From NCBI GenBank assembly GCA_020636105.1, contig JACJYL010000001.1, positions 1,302,001 to 1,366,000 of the forward strand: a stretch of 64,000 bases of DNA, given 5' to 3'. Position 1 is the stretch's first letter; the number at the start of each line of letters is the position of its first letter. Origin of the DNA: Lewinellaceae bacterium. Lineage in GTDB: Bacteria; Bacteroidota; Bacteroidia; Chitinophagales; Saprospiraceae. The translations under genes and the position numbers were made by a program. The notes below the pieces were generated by a model. It made no database searches and was not told the origin of the DNA. It saw only the letters and a program-made list of their open reading frames with translations. Positions 18,518 to 26,169 of the stretch are shown in pieces.

Positions 18518-19939
18518 TCACTTTTCCTCCGATTCCTCCTTATTCATTTCGATGATCTTGTCCATGACTTCTTCCAATTGTTCGGCTCCAATTCTTTTGG
18601 TAATGATCTCTTTATTTCTATCGAGCACAAAAATCTGTGGAGTGGATTTAATATTGTACAATTTCATGGATCTGAAATAGGGATCATAGGTATGTATCCA
18701 GTCCTGGATCTCATTTTCATCCACATACTTCCAGCATTCAGGTATTTCATCTTTGCTTTTGGTACAAACCGCCACAATTTTCACTCCTTTATCCTTATAT
18801 TTATCATAAAAATCCTTCATGAACGGAGATGATTTTTTGCAATGTCCGCAATCATACCTCCAAAAGTAAAGGATGGTGTACTCCGATTCAATTTCACTCA
18901 ACTTAACCATTCCGCCGCTTCTTTTTTCGAGCAGCAGATCGGGAGCTGTCTTTCCGATCAGGGTAGGTTTGAGGTCCTTCACATTTTCCAGGATTTTAGC
19001 CAGCTGCTCTTCGTCCACCCAGGGAGCTTTGCCGGTAGCATAATATTTCTCAGCCAGGTCAACATAAACAGCATCCATCCCCACAATTTTGGAGGTGGCA
19101 AATTCATTCAAAAAATGGATGACATAAAATTTGAAGGTCTCCGGGGCGGGTTCCATGGCATCCAGAACCTGCTCAATGGCCTTGAAAATGGTATCCGGAT
19201 GCTGAACCTGCAATTTATTAACGAAATAATCCACCCGCTGGAAAAGGAAAGGGGTTCGCAACATACAGGGATTGGCCAGGTCGAGGTTGTCAAAATAGTG
19301 CTTTTGCATATAGCGCCATTGTTTCACCTGAACTTCTTCATCGGTGCCCTCAAACTCCGGCATATCCACCCTTAATGTGGATTGAATGATCTGGGCGGTA
19401 AGCGTACCGGCATGTTTTTCCAGCACATTTAACTGGTAAGATTCTACCTCTTTATTCAGATCGTCCAGTTTTTGCTGAATCTTGTTTTTTGCCGCGTCGT
19501 CCGTGGCTGCTTCTTTCTCTTTATTCAGTGCTTCTGCTTTTGGGGAACGTTCGTTCAGGAAATTCAGGTATTTAAAAAACATTGAATTTTCCTCAGAACC
19601 CTCTATTTTGGCATGGCCGACCAAATCATCCATATCTGTTGTCAGCGTGAATCGCTGTTCCTGGTCGTTGATCAGCAACTGAAAAAATTTATTGTCAGGT
19701 TTCAATACAACGAGGTAAACCCCGCAATCCATCGCCTCTTCCCCTTTAAACTGAAAAAAGCCTTTGGCATCCACTTCTACCGTATCCCGTATATATTGTT
19801 TGTCGCCCAAATGATAAGCAAGCAACAATTCTTTTTCTTCATATCCTTTGATTTTGATCTTAAAATCGTATCCGTCGGCGGCAAAAATATTGATGACGAA
19901 AAAACTCAAAACGACGAATAAAAAAATTTTCTTAAGCAT
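18518..19939 (-). CDS. Thioredoxin-like (TlpA/ResA-type) protein with DUF4369/DUF5106-like N-terminus
   Basis: 473 aa with a cleavable signal peptide (MLKKIFLFVVLSFFVINIFAADG). Residues ~25-110 form a DUF4369-like beta domain (YDFKIKIKGYEEKELLLAYHLGDK). A long helical middle of the DUF5106 type follows. The C-terminal ~150 residues form a thioredoxin fold with the active site CGHC in FWRYDCGHCKKS and the cis-proline segment STPQIFVLD. The likely role is periplasmic disulfide reduction or exchange; such proteins are common in Bacteroidota, and the client is unknown. It is transcribed alone on the minus strand, with an intergenic space before apbE. Confidence 0.88.
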   Translation of the reverse strand: MLKKIFLFVVLSFFVINIFAADGYDFKIKIKGYEEKELLLAYHLGDKQYIRDTVEVDAKGFFQFKGEEAMDCGVYLVVLKPDNKFFQLLINDQEQRFTLTTDMDDLVGHAKIEGSEENSMFFKYLNFLNERSPKAEALNKEKEAATDDAAKNKIQQKLDDLNKEVESYQLNVLEKHAGTLTAQIIQSTLRVDMPEFEGTDEEVQVKQWRYMQKHYFDNLDLANPCMLRTPFLFQRVDYFVNKLQVQHPDTIFKAIEQVLDAMEPAPETFKFYVIHFLNEFATSKIVGMDAVYVDLAEKYYATGKAPWVDEEQLAKILENVKDLKPTLIGKTAPDLLLEKRSGGMVKLSEIESEYTILYFWRYDCGHCKKSSPFMKDFYDKYKDKGVKIVAVCTKSKDEIPECWKYVDENEIQDWIHTYDPYFRSMKLYNIKSTPQIFVLDRNKEIITKRIGAEQLEEVMDKIIEMNKEESEEK

Positions 19940-20044
19940 ATTTATAGTTTTGATTTAACAAAAGTTGGGTAAATATCAGATTTATCCCGGCAAAACAACC
20001 AACAGAAAAATCCATTATGTTTTCTTTAACAAAAAGTCAGCGGG

Positions 20045-21136
20045 TCATGTTGTTCCCTCTTGCGTTAATAAGTCGTTAATACGGTTGATATTTTTAATAT
20101 ACCTCCGGTGTTCCAGCAGTGTTTTGATCATTTTTGCAATTCCAAAATAAGGCACTCCATGGCGATGATTGATGCTGGCTAATTTCCAGATAATGGTCCA
20201 ATGCCTCCCAATGGTGCTGATGGCTCCCAGAAAACTTATGTGTTTGGGATCGTAAATATGCGTTGGCTCTGCCCCTATGCCGTTGATTTCTATCACTTTG
20301 ATGCCATGCCCTGTTTTCAGATCTTCGAACGCCTCACACTTGAGATCAAACCGACAAAAATGAATCCCATTCAACTGATCGACGATCTTGGTGTAAGTCA
20401 CCTCCATCTCCTCATCGATCATATCATTTCCATTGATAAAAGTCGTTCCTTTTGAATGATTGCCAATGGTTCCGAGTGGCACCGCCTCCCCCAATCCGGG
20501 GACCGTTTCAAGTAGTGTTCCGTAAGATGCTTTTAATCGGTCAATTTGCAGCAATGCCCGATCGCTGTTTTTTACCAGTTCCATTACCGTTGAAGATCCG
20601 TCCCCCGTCACAGAGAGGTACTTTTTAAGGGTAACGGAAGTGATTTTTCCTTTTTCCTGGCCGGGGAATCGGTGAAAATGAACGCCTGCCTCCCTGGAAA
20701 GGGCAATATATTCCTGTATAAGAAAATCAAGAGGAAATTGCTCCAGGTAGGCTTTAAGATCGGTATCGTTTTTTATCTTTTTTACAAGCAGCCCCCGGTA
20801 ACCGATATCCGGCTTCGCGATAACAGGATAGGTCAGCCCTTCCGCGTCCATTTTATTCCTGATTTGATCAAAATCCTCACCCACTTCCGCCAATACAGTC
20901 TTGGGACGCAGGGCCTCTGGCAACATCATGATGGTTTCGTATTTGGATTCCATGCCCGTTCCTCCTGTAAAAATTCCGGGATTGGTGGCGGTCATAAAAA
21001 ATGGATGCCTGGCGCGAATGGCGAGGAAAATATAGTAAAAAAAAAGTGGCCCGTAGAAAGTGAAGATGGGCCAGTATTCCCACTGGGTCAGCCGGGTGTA
21101 TCGATTCCTCCAGGTAATGTTATTCAGCCAGTTCAC
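20045..21136 (-). CDS. ATP-grasp family protein (D-alanine ligase-like fold)
   Basis: 363 aa. A hydrophobic segment near the N-terminus (FTFYGPLFFYYIFLAI) may associate with the membrane. It is followed by an ATP-grasp core: YPVIAKPDIGYRGLLV (nucleotide-binding lysine and loop), LDFLIQEYI, and a late metal-binding segment IKVIEINGIGAEP. This fold ligates a carboxylate to an amine, or forms related bonds, with ATP; the substrate cannot be read from the sequence. The start overlaps the end of the upstream NRDE gene by 17 bases, which suggests translational coupling and a shared pathway. Confidence 0.75.
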   Translation of the reverse strand: MNWLNNITWRNRYTRLTQWEYWPIFTFYGPLFFYYIFLAIRARHPFFMTATNPGIFTGGTGMESKYETIMMLPEALRPKTVLAEVGEDFDQIRNKMDAEGLTYPVIAKPDIGYRGLLVKKIKNDTDLKAYLEQFPLDFLIQEYIALSREAGVHFHRFPGQEKGKITSVTLKKYLSVTGDGSSTVMELVKNSDRALLQIDRLKASYGTLLETVPGLGEAVPLGTIGNHSKGTTFINGNDMIDEEMEVTYTKIVDQLNGIHFCRFDLKCEAFEDLKTGHGIKVIEINGIGAEPTHIYDPKHISFLGAISTIGRHWTIIWKLASINHRHGVPYFGIAKMIKTLLEHRRYIKNINRINDLLTQEGTT

Positions 21137-21845
21137 TATTTAAATCCAGTTTTGTTTGTTGATTCGTTTCATTGAGCAAATCGAAATAGGTCATTTCAAT
21201 TGCTGTCGACTTTTTCTCCACACGGGTAATTCCTATAGTCTGGACCTTTCCGTCCCTGTTCATCACCACATCATTCCTGATATCGCCGTCTCCTGCCGTT
21301 TGGTGGAACTCCAGGATATGTCCGAAAGGATCCTCTTTGTATTGCTGCTTCCAGGTTTCAAACCAGGTTAACCGTTTTTGTTGTGCCGTTTCATCATACA
21401 AAGTCCAAGATGCCCAAAGGTGGAATTCTGCTGCATTAAGAGACGTGATAATGGTATTTTCTTCATCCCATCGTAATTCCCACAACTTTCCGTACTCGGC
21501 GATCACAAAAGTAAAAGGCTCCATGCCTTCAAAGTCATATTGTTCGAAAAAAGATTCGGCATTGGGGAAATTGAAAAAATTGAGCACCATAATGCCCCGG
21601 CTGCGTTTGTAGGGCGGACGATGTTTGTGTTTTTTATACGACCCGTTGAGGAGACAAACGACCCTGTTGGAGGAAGCCATAGCGATCCAGGTACCTCCCG
21701 CCCCTTTATCTCTTGGAAAGGTGATCCTGACGGTCCCTATCTCCAGCACTCCGAAATCATCGGCCGAGCGGCCCGGGGCCTCATCCCTGTTGGAGGTAAG
21801 TACAAAGTTGTTCCCGCTGTCCGGAATGTAAGTTACTGTACACAT
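21120..21845 (-). CDS. NRDE (TANGO2-like) family protein
   Basis: 241 aa starting MCTVTYIPDSGNNFVLTSNRDEAPGR, which carries the NRDE motif that names the family and the Cys2 that begins most members. PRDKGAGGTWIAMASSNRVVCLLNG is also typical. No signal peptide is present. Family members are Ntn-hydrolase-like in fold. Eukaryotic TANGO2 is linked to haem and lipid handling, and the bacterial role is uncertain. It overlaps the ATP-grasp gene downstream by 17 bases. Its leader carries short tandem repeats (21887-21945). Confidence 0.88.
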   Translation of the reverse strand: MCTVTYIPDSGNNFVLTSNRDEAPGRSADDFGVLEIGTVRITFPRDKGAGGTWIAMASSNRVVCLLNGSYKKHKHRPPYKRSRGIMVLNFFNFPNAESFFEQYDFEGMEPFTFVIAEYGKLWELRWDEENTIITSLNAAEFHLWASWTLYDETAQQKRLTWFETWKQQYKEDPFGHILEFHQTAGDGDIRNDVVMNRDGKVQTIGITRVEKKSTAIEMTYFDLLNETNQQTKLDLNSELAE

Positions 21846-21886
21846 TTTGCTTGATGAATGTTGATTGTTGATATTGGTGTATGGGG

Positions 21887-22045
21887 GTTAAATGGTTTCA
21901 GGTGGTTTCAGATGGTTCTCAGGTGGTTTCAGATGGTCCCGGCACTGGGTGCACGAGGATCTCCCTTCAGTCGATTTCAGAATGGTTTTACTGGGTAAAA
22001 CAACAACTTTGAAACAATTTGAAACAACTTTGAAACAAACTGAAC
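21887..22045. repeat. Short imperfect tandem repeats upstream of the NRDE gene
   Basis: Two patches. GGTTTCAGGTGGTTTCAGATGG and variants occur at 21894-21940, and TTTGAAACAA repeats with spacing of 9-13 at about 22009-22040. Both lie in the 246-base gap between the nitroreductase and the NRDE gene, in the probable leader of the latter. Confidence 0.6.
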
Positions 22046-22091
22046 CATTTTAATAAAAATTTTCATTTCACCCAGCCCCAGATTGCTCTAT

Positions 22092-22757
22092 TCATTCCCA
22101 GAAAACACTGATTTCCTCCAGTGGTTTTCTCGTCAGATCCGGAACTTTTGGATGGTCTGCCGGAAAGCCGACAGGAATCAGTAAAAAAGGCCTTTCGTTT
22201 TCGGGGCGATTGAGTATTTTCTGCAAAAACCGCATGGGACTGGGCGTATGGGTTAAGGCGACCAATCCTGCGTTATGAATGGCGGTCAGCAATACCCCGG
22301 TAGCCAGGCCAACGGATTCATTGACATAATAATTCTTCATTTTTGCTCCTTCCACCTCGTCATAAGCCTTTTTAAAAACCACGATAAGCCAGGGGGCTGT
22401 TTCCAGGAATTCTTTTTGTTCATTGGTTTCAAAAACTTTAAGGTCTTCAAGCCATTCCTCAGACATTCGGCCATGGTAATTTTCAAATTCTTCCTGTTCC
22501 GCCGCTTTTCGGATCTCCTTTTTTATTTCAGGGTTGCTGACAGCACAAAAGACCCAGGGTTGTTTGTGCGCACCGGACGGAGCGGTGGAAGCTGTTTTGA
22601 TGATATTTTCAATTATGATCCTGTCAACCGGTTTGGAGGAAAATTCGCGAACCGTCCTGCGCCGGTCCATGAACCGGTAGTATTCCTCGCTTTTTTCTCT
22701 GGCTTCTTGTTCCGTCAAACGAAGTACATGATAAGGGACGTAGTTTGATGTATGCAT
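22092..22757 (-). CDS. Nitroreductase-family flavoprotein, iodotyrosine deiodinase-like
   Basis: 221 aa. FMN-binding features are RRRTVREFSSKPV (33-44) and TAPSGAHKQPW (58-68). Unlike generic nitroreductases it has the active-site lid of the iodotyrosine deiodinase group: Glu90, Tyr94 and Lys115 in EEFENYHGRM and TNEQKEFLETAPW, with the same spacing (4 and 21 residues) as the Glu-Tyr-Lys triad that binds the amino acid in characterised deiodinases. ALTHTPSPMRFL also fits, with a threonine where the flavin N5 hydrogen-bond donor is expected. Predicted reaction: FMN-dependent reductive dehalogenation of a halotyrosine or similar phenol. No halogen-related genes are adjacent. Family recognition is from memory of motifs, not from a search. 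Confidence 0.82.
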   Translation of the reverse strand: MHTSNYVPYHVLRLTEQEAREKSEEYYRFMDRRRTVREFSSKPVDRIIIENIIKTASTAPSGAHKQPWVFCAVSNPEIKKEIRKAAEQEEFENYHGRMSEEWLEDLKVFETNEQKEFLETAPWLIVVFKKAYDEVEGAKMKNYYVNESVGLATGVLLTAIHNAGLVALTHTPSPMRFLQKILNRPENERPFLLIPVGFPADHPKVPDLTRKPLEEISVFWE

Positions 22758-22931
22758 GGCTAATAAAGGTTGAAGTTAAATTGATCCGTCCAATCGGTAA
22801 TCTCTCATTTCATTGGGAGACTTCTTCGGGGCAATTAGCTGGCCCAATTGGGCGGTTACGGAGGAAATTCCAGAACGATATTTAACCCAATTTGTTAATT
22901 TTGAACATTGACTTTTTCGGGTTTACCCGGC

Positions 22932-23624
22932 TCAAGGGGTGGATAAGGCCACGGGCAAAATTTTTCCATTAAAAAACCGGTGTCCGTACTCCGCAAAATA
23001 AGCGACAAAGGCTGCCATTTCCTCACTACTCACCGGAGCCTCGTAACCGGGAAAGGCTTCGGCCAGCATTTCTGTCTGCACTGCCCCCAATGCCAGGCAA
23101 TTCACGGCTATATTTTTTTCCCTGAACTCTTCGGCCAGACATTCGGTCAGGCTTGCCAGGGCCGCTTTGCTGGAACTATAAGCTGCCAGGCCAGGAAATT
23201 TGGAAGCCCCTTGAAATCCGCCCATACTACTGATATTCAACACATGAGCCCGGGCGCTTTTTTCCAGCCAGGGCAGGCAAGTTCTGATCAATTCCGCCGG
23301 TCCAAAAACATTAACCCCATAAACCTCCTTCCAGTTTTCCGAGGAAAGTTCAATAAAGGGTTTGTTGACCAGTTTACCGGCATTGTTGATGATGACATCC
23401 ACTTTATCCCATGATTCCAGTTTTTGAACTAGCCCGGTGCTGTCCGGATTGAGCAAATCAAAAGGCAGGAACTCTATATTATGATGCAAAACTTCCTCTT
23501 TAAGGAGTTCGAGTTGCCGGGTATTTCGGGAAAGGAGCAATAATTGGTGACGCTTATTTTGTGCCAGCAAAACCGCTGTTTCCAACCCGATTCCCCTGCT
23601 GGCCCCGGTAATGATAATGTTCAT
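22932..23624 (-). CDS. Short-chain dehydrogenase/reductase
   Basis: 230 aa from the ATG at 23624. The frame extends 46 codons further upstream, but MNIIITGASRGIGLETA is the classical start of an SDR and the added part has no domain character. Motifs: TGASRGIG nucleotide-binding loop, IINNAG, ISSMGG with the catalytic serine, and YSSSKAAL with the catalytic Tyr and Lys. It is an NAD(P)-dependent oxidoreductase of unknown substrate in the cytoplasm. It is divergent from mlaE and upstream of the deiodinase-like gene on the same strand, with a 174-base gap. Confidence 0.9.
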   Translation of the reverse strand: MNIIITGASRGIGLETAVLLAQNKRHQLLLLSRNTRQLELLKEEVLHHNIEFLPFDLLNPDSTGLVQKLESWDKVDVIINNAGKLVNKPFIELSSENWKEVYGVNVFGPAELIRTCLPWLEKSARAHVLNISSMGGFQGASKFPGLAAYSSSKAALASLTECLAEEFREKNIAVNCLALGAVQTEMLAEAFPGYEAPVSSEEMAAFVAYFAEYGHRFFNGKILPVALSTP

Positions 23625-23851
23625 AATGTTTGAATTTGGGCGAAAATTACAAAATATGAACGTGCCTGTAGAATTAATATCCTTGTTTTTTGAGTCAAGC
23701 CTTTTTTCACCTGATGATTTCAGTGCCAATAGAGCAGGCAGTATGGCTGGAGAATCGCACAAAATGTCTGAATTTATCCCTATTATTCATCAATTGATCT
23801 ATTAAGGACAAATAAGCGGAAGAACAAACCCTTAAAATTTATATTTTTCCA

Positions 23852-23859
23852 TAGATTTG
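23852..23859 (+). promoter_or_regulatory. Candidate -7 element for mlaE-mlaF
   Basis: TAGATTTG fits TAnnTTTG, about 30 bases before the mlaE start codon. Confidence 0.4.
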
Positions 23860-23890
23860 CCGTCGCTTTATTTATGGACAACCATATAAT

Positions 23891-24637
23891 ATGATTATAA
23901 CGAAACTCCTATATCATGTCGGTCGGTATTTCCTGATGCTCAAGACGGCTTTTTCGAGGCCTGAAAAAGCCATCATGTACTACCGCGAAACCATCCGCCA
24001 GATGCATGATATCGGCATTGGCTCCCTTATCATTGTTGGCCTGATCTCTATTTTCATCGGTGCGGTTACGGCAGTTCAGTTCGCTTACCAGCTGGATGGA
24101 ACGCTGGTACCAAAGTATTATATCGGTTATGTCGTCCGCGACATTACCATTATTGAACTGGCTCCTACCATTACGTGCCTGGTATTGGCCGGCAAGGTAG
24201 GTTCAAATATTGCGGCAGAGATTGGAGGGATGCGCCAGAAAGAACACATCGACGCCATGGAGATCATGGGAGTCAACACGGCTGCTTACCTCATCATGCC
24301 CAAGATCATCGCCGCAGTGATCATCATTCCCGTTTTGGTGGCCCTTGCTGCTTTTGTCGGGATCATTGGCGGATATATGGCTTCTGTTTTTACAGGCATG
24401 TTATCCAACGCTGAATACATCCAGGGCCTGCGTTCTTTTTTTGTAGAAAAAAACATGACACTGCTTTTTGTAAAAGCAACCGTTTTCGCTTTCCTGCTGA
24501 CCAGCGTATCATCTTATATGGGTTTTTATGTCAAAGGGGGAAGTATTGAACTCGGGAAAGCCAGCACCAATGCGGTGGTCATGAGTGATATCCTGATCCT
24601 GCTGGCAGATTATATCATCGCTGTAATGTTCACTTAA
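23891..24637 (+). CDS. mlaE: MlaE-type ABC transporter permease (phospholipid trafficking)
   Basis: 248 aa, strongly hydrophobic, with about five membrane spans (for example GSLIIVGLISIFIGAVTAVQ and IIIPVLVALAAFVGIIGGY). The conserved MlaE/YrbE segment EIGGMRQKEHIDAMEIMGVN contains the EIG..R..E.IDA.E.MG core. It forms the inner-membrane part of an Mla/Mce system that moves phospholipids between the membranes and so maintains outer-membrane asymmetry. It is followed 54 bases later by the ATPase gene. The MCE-domain (mlaD) gene that often follows is not here; a tRNA comes next. Confidence 0.92.
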   Translation: MIITKLLYHVGRYFLMLKTAFSRPEKAIMYYRETIRQMHDIGIGSLIIVGLISIFIGAVTAVQFAYQLDGTLVPKYYIGYVVRDITIIELAPTITCLVLAGKVGSNIAAEIGGMRQKEHIDAMEIMGVNTAAYLIMPKIIAAVIIIPVLVALAAFVGIIGGYMASVFTGMLSNAEYIQGLRSFFVEKNMTLLFVKATVFAFLLTSVSSYMGFYVKGGSIELGKASTNAVVMSDILILLADYIIAVMFT

Positions 24638-24691
24638 TAATAGTGCCCTGTCACACGTCAAAAATACCATTACACAACCCAAGAGAAATTC

Positions 24692-25477
24692 ATGATACGG
24701 ACCGAAAATTTATTTAAATCATTCGACGATACGGAAGTGCTCAAGGGCATCACCACTGAATTTTATCCCGGTAAGACCAATCTCATTATCGGACGAAGCG
24801 GTGCCGGAAAAACCGTGCTGCTGAAATTGCTCATCGGACTGATCAATCCTACCCAGGGCAAGGTCTGGTATGATAATGTGGACTTTTATGCTTTAAAATC
24901 CCAGGAAATAAGAAATATCAGAATGAAAGTGGGCATGCTCTTCCAGGCCTCGGCCCTCTTTGATTCCATGACGGTTGAACAAAACGTAAGGTTTCCCCTG
25001 GATATGTTCACCAACATGACGGCCAAAGAAAAACTCAACCGAATCAACTACTGCCTGGATCGGGTGAGCCTTGAAGGGGTCAACGATAAATACCCTTCTG
25101 AAACCAGTGGAGGTATGCAAAAAAGAATCGGAATCGCACGAGCCATCGTATTGGAACCCAAATACCTGTTTTGTGACGAACCCAACTCCGGCCTCGACCC
25201 CAAAACGGCACTGCTCATCGATGAATTGATCCGCGACATCACCATCGAAAACAATATTACCACCGTAATCAATACGCACGATATGAACTCAGTTATGGAA
25301 ATCGGGGATAATGTCATTTTGTTGTACAAAGGTCAAATCGCCTGGCGCGGCAGCAATGAAGAGGTCCTGGAAAGTGATAATGATATCCTGCAGGATTTTA
25401 TGTTTGCTTCCCCTTTCCTCCAGCGGTTGCGTGATGCAGCCATGAAGGAAGGAGTTTCGCTTAAGCGGAATCAATAG
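24692..25477 (+). CDS. mlaF: MlaF-type ABC transporter ATP-binding protein
   Basis: 261 aa ABC ATPase. Walker A is GRSGAGKTVL, the Q-loop is in MLFQASALFDSMTV, the signature is ETSGGMQKRIGIARAI, and Walker B with its glutamate is YLFCDEPNSGLDP. NTHDMNS supplies the switch histidine. The GGM variant of the signature and the length are typical of MlaF/Mkl. It powers the permease encoded just upstream. The stop codon is followed by a short tandem-repeat patch and then tRNA-Leu. Confidence 0.93.
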   Translation: MIRTENLFKSFDDTEVLKGITTEFYPGKTNLIIGRSGAGKTVLLKLLIGLINPTQGKVWYDNVDFYALKSQEIRNIRMKVGMLFQASALFDSMTVEQNVRFPLDMFTNMTAKEKLNRINYCLDRVSLEGVNDKYPSETSGGMQKRIGIARAIVLEPKYLFCDEPNSGLDPKTALLIDELIRDITIENNITTVINTHDMNSVMEIGDNVILLYKGQIAWRGSNEEVLESDNDILQDFMFASPFLQRLRDAAMKEGVSLKRNQ

Positions 25478-25817
25478 AGGGTTCAAGTCTGTTCAATTTG
25501 TTCAAATTGTTCAAATTGTTCCAGGTTCTTTTTTGAAGAATCGTTGTTTTGTTTGATGTTGTTTGGACGTTTTTCGGTTTTCATTTTTTCATTCTTTCTT
25601 TTACCCTTGGCTCCCGCCTCTGAAGGCCATGTTTTGCGGTTCCTTCCCATTTGGTTTGGTTTTCCCTAAAATTCAATGCTTTTCATGATAGCAGAAAATT
25701 ACTTTTAAATTTTGCATTTTAAATTTTACATTTTAAATTTATTTGGTTTACCTTTGCGAAGCTTTTTTAAAAACCTCTGATAAATTACTTTTATAAGGAG
25801 TAATTTATTCCAACTTT
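25478..25817. other. Intergenic region with short repeats before tRNA-Leu
   Basis: 340 bases with no gene. It begins with a tandem TTGTTCAAA-type 9-mer (about 25490-25522) and later carries repeats of ATTTTAAATTTT (25703-25740). A TAnnTTTG motif at 25749-25756 may be the tRNA promoter. Confidence 0.5.
25749..25756 (+). promoter_or_regulatory. Candidate -7 element for tRNA-Leu
   Basis: TACCTTTG fits the TAnnTTTG consensus and would start transcription about 55 bases before the mature tRNA. Confidence 0.4.
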
Positions 25818-25901
25818 GCCCAGGTGGTGGAATTGGTAGACACGCCAGCTTGAGGGGCTGGTGCTCGCAAGGGCGTGCAGGTTCGACTCCTGTTCTGGGC
25901 A
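25818..25901 (+). tRNA. tRNA-Leu (anticodon GAG)
   Basis: Cloverleaf readable by hand. The acceptor GCCCAGG pairs with TCTGGGC (one G-U), followed by discriminator A at 25901. The anticodon stem CCAGC/GCTGG holds the loop TTGAGGG, giving anticodon GAG. There is a long class II variable arm (TGCTCGCAAGGGCGT region) and a T-arm GCAGG-TTCGACT-CCTGT. CCA is not encoded. The long variable arm and anticodon agree on leucine. Confidence 0.95.
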
Positions 25902-25915
25902 CTACCAAGAAAAAA

Positions 25916-25955
25916 ATCCCGAATTTTATCTGATTAGATGAAGTTCGGGATTTTT
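25916..25955 (+). terminator. Terminator after tRNA-Leu
   Basis: ATCCCGAATTTTATC...GATGAAGTTCGGGAT hairpin followed by TTTTTC. The arms resemble those of the hairpin at 17144-17177. Confidence 0.75.
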
Positions 25956-26169
25956 CTTTGATAAAAAGAGGTAAACGCAAATGGAAACAGGTTCAACGTT
26001 TGTGAAATCCCTTACCGACAGGTCGGGATGACCTCCTATAACAGGGTGTCCGGAATAAATCAGTTTTTGGGCCATAGATTAGGTGTTTTGAGACAAAAAA
26101 TTACTTTTTCTCCCCCACCCCCCTTTTCCCCACTAGCCTCCCAGGCTCGTATTCTCATTCCATTTATGG

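Noticed and set aside
23625..23762. 46-codon N-terminal extension of the SDR gene
   Set aside because: The Rossmann strand starts at MNIIITGASRG; the extension has no homology-like features.
25490..25522. TTGTTCAAA repeats as a replication origin (iteron/DnaA-box-like)
   Set aside because: Only a few copies, no dnaA or rep gene, and no DnaA-box consensus.
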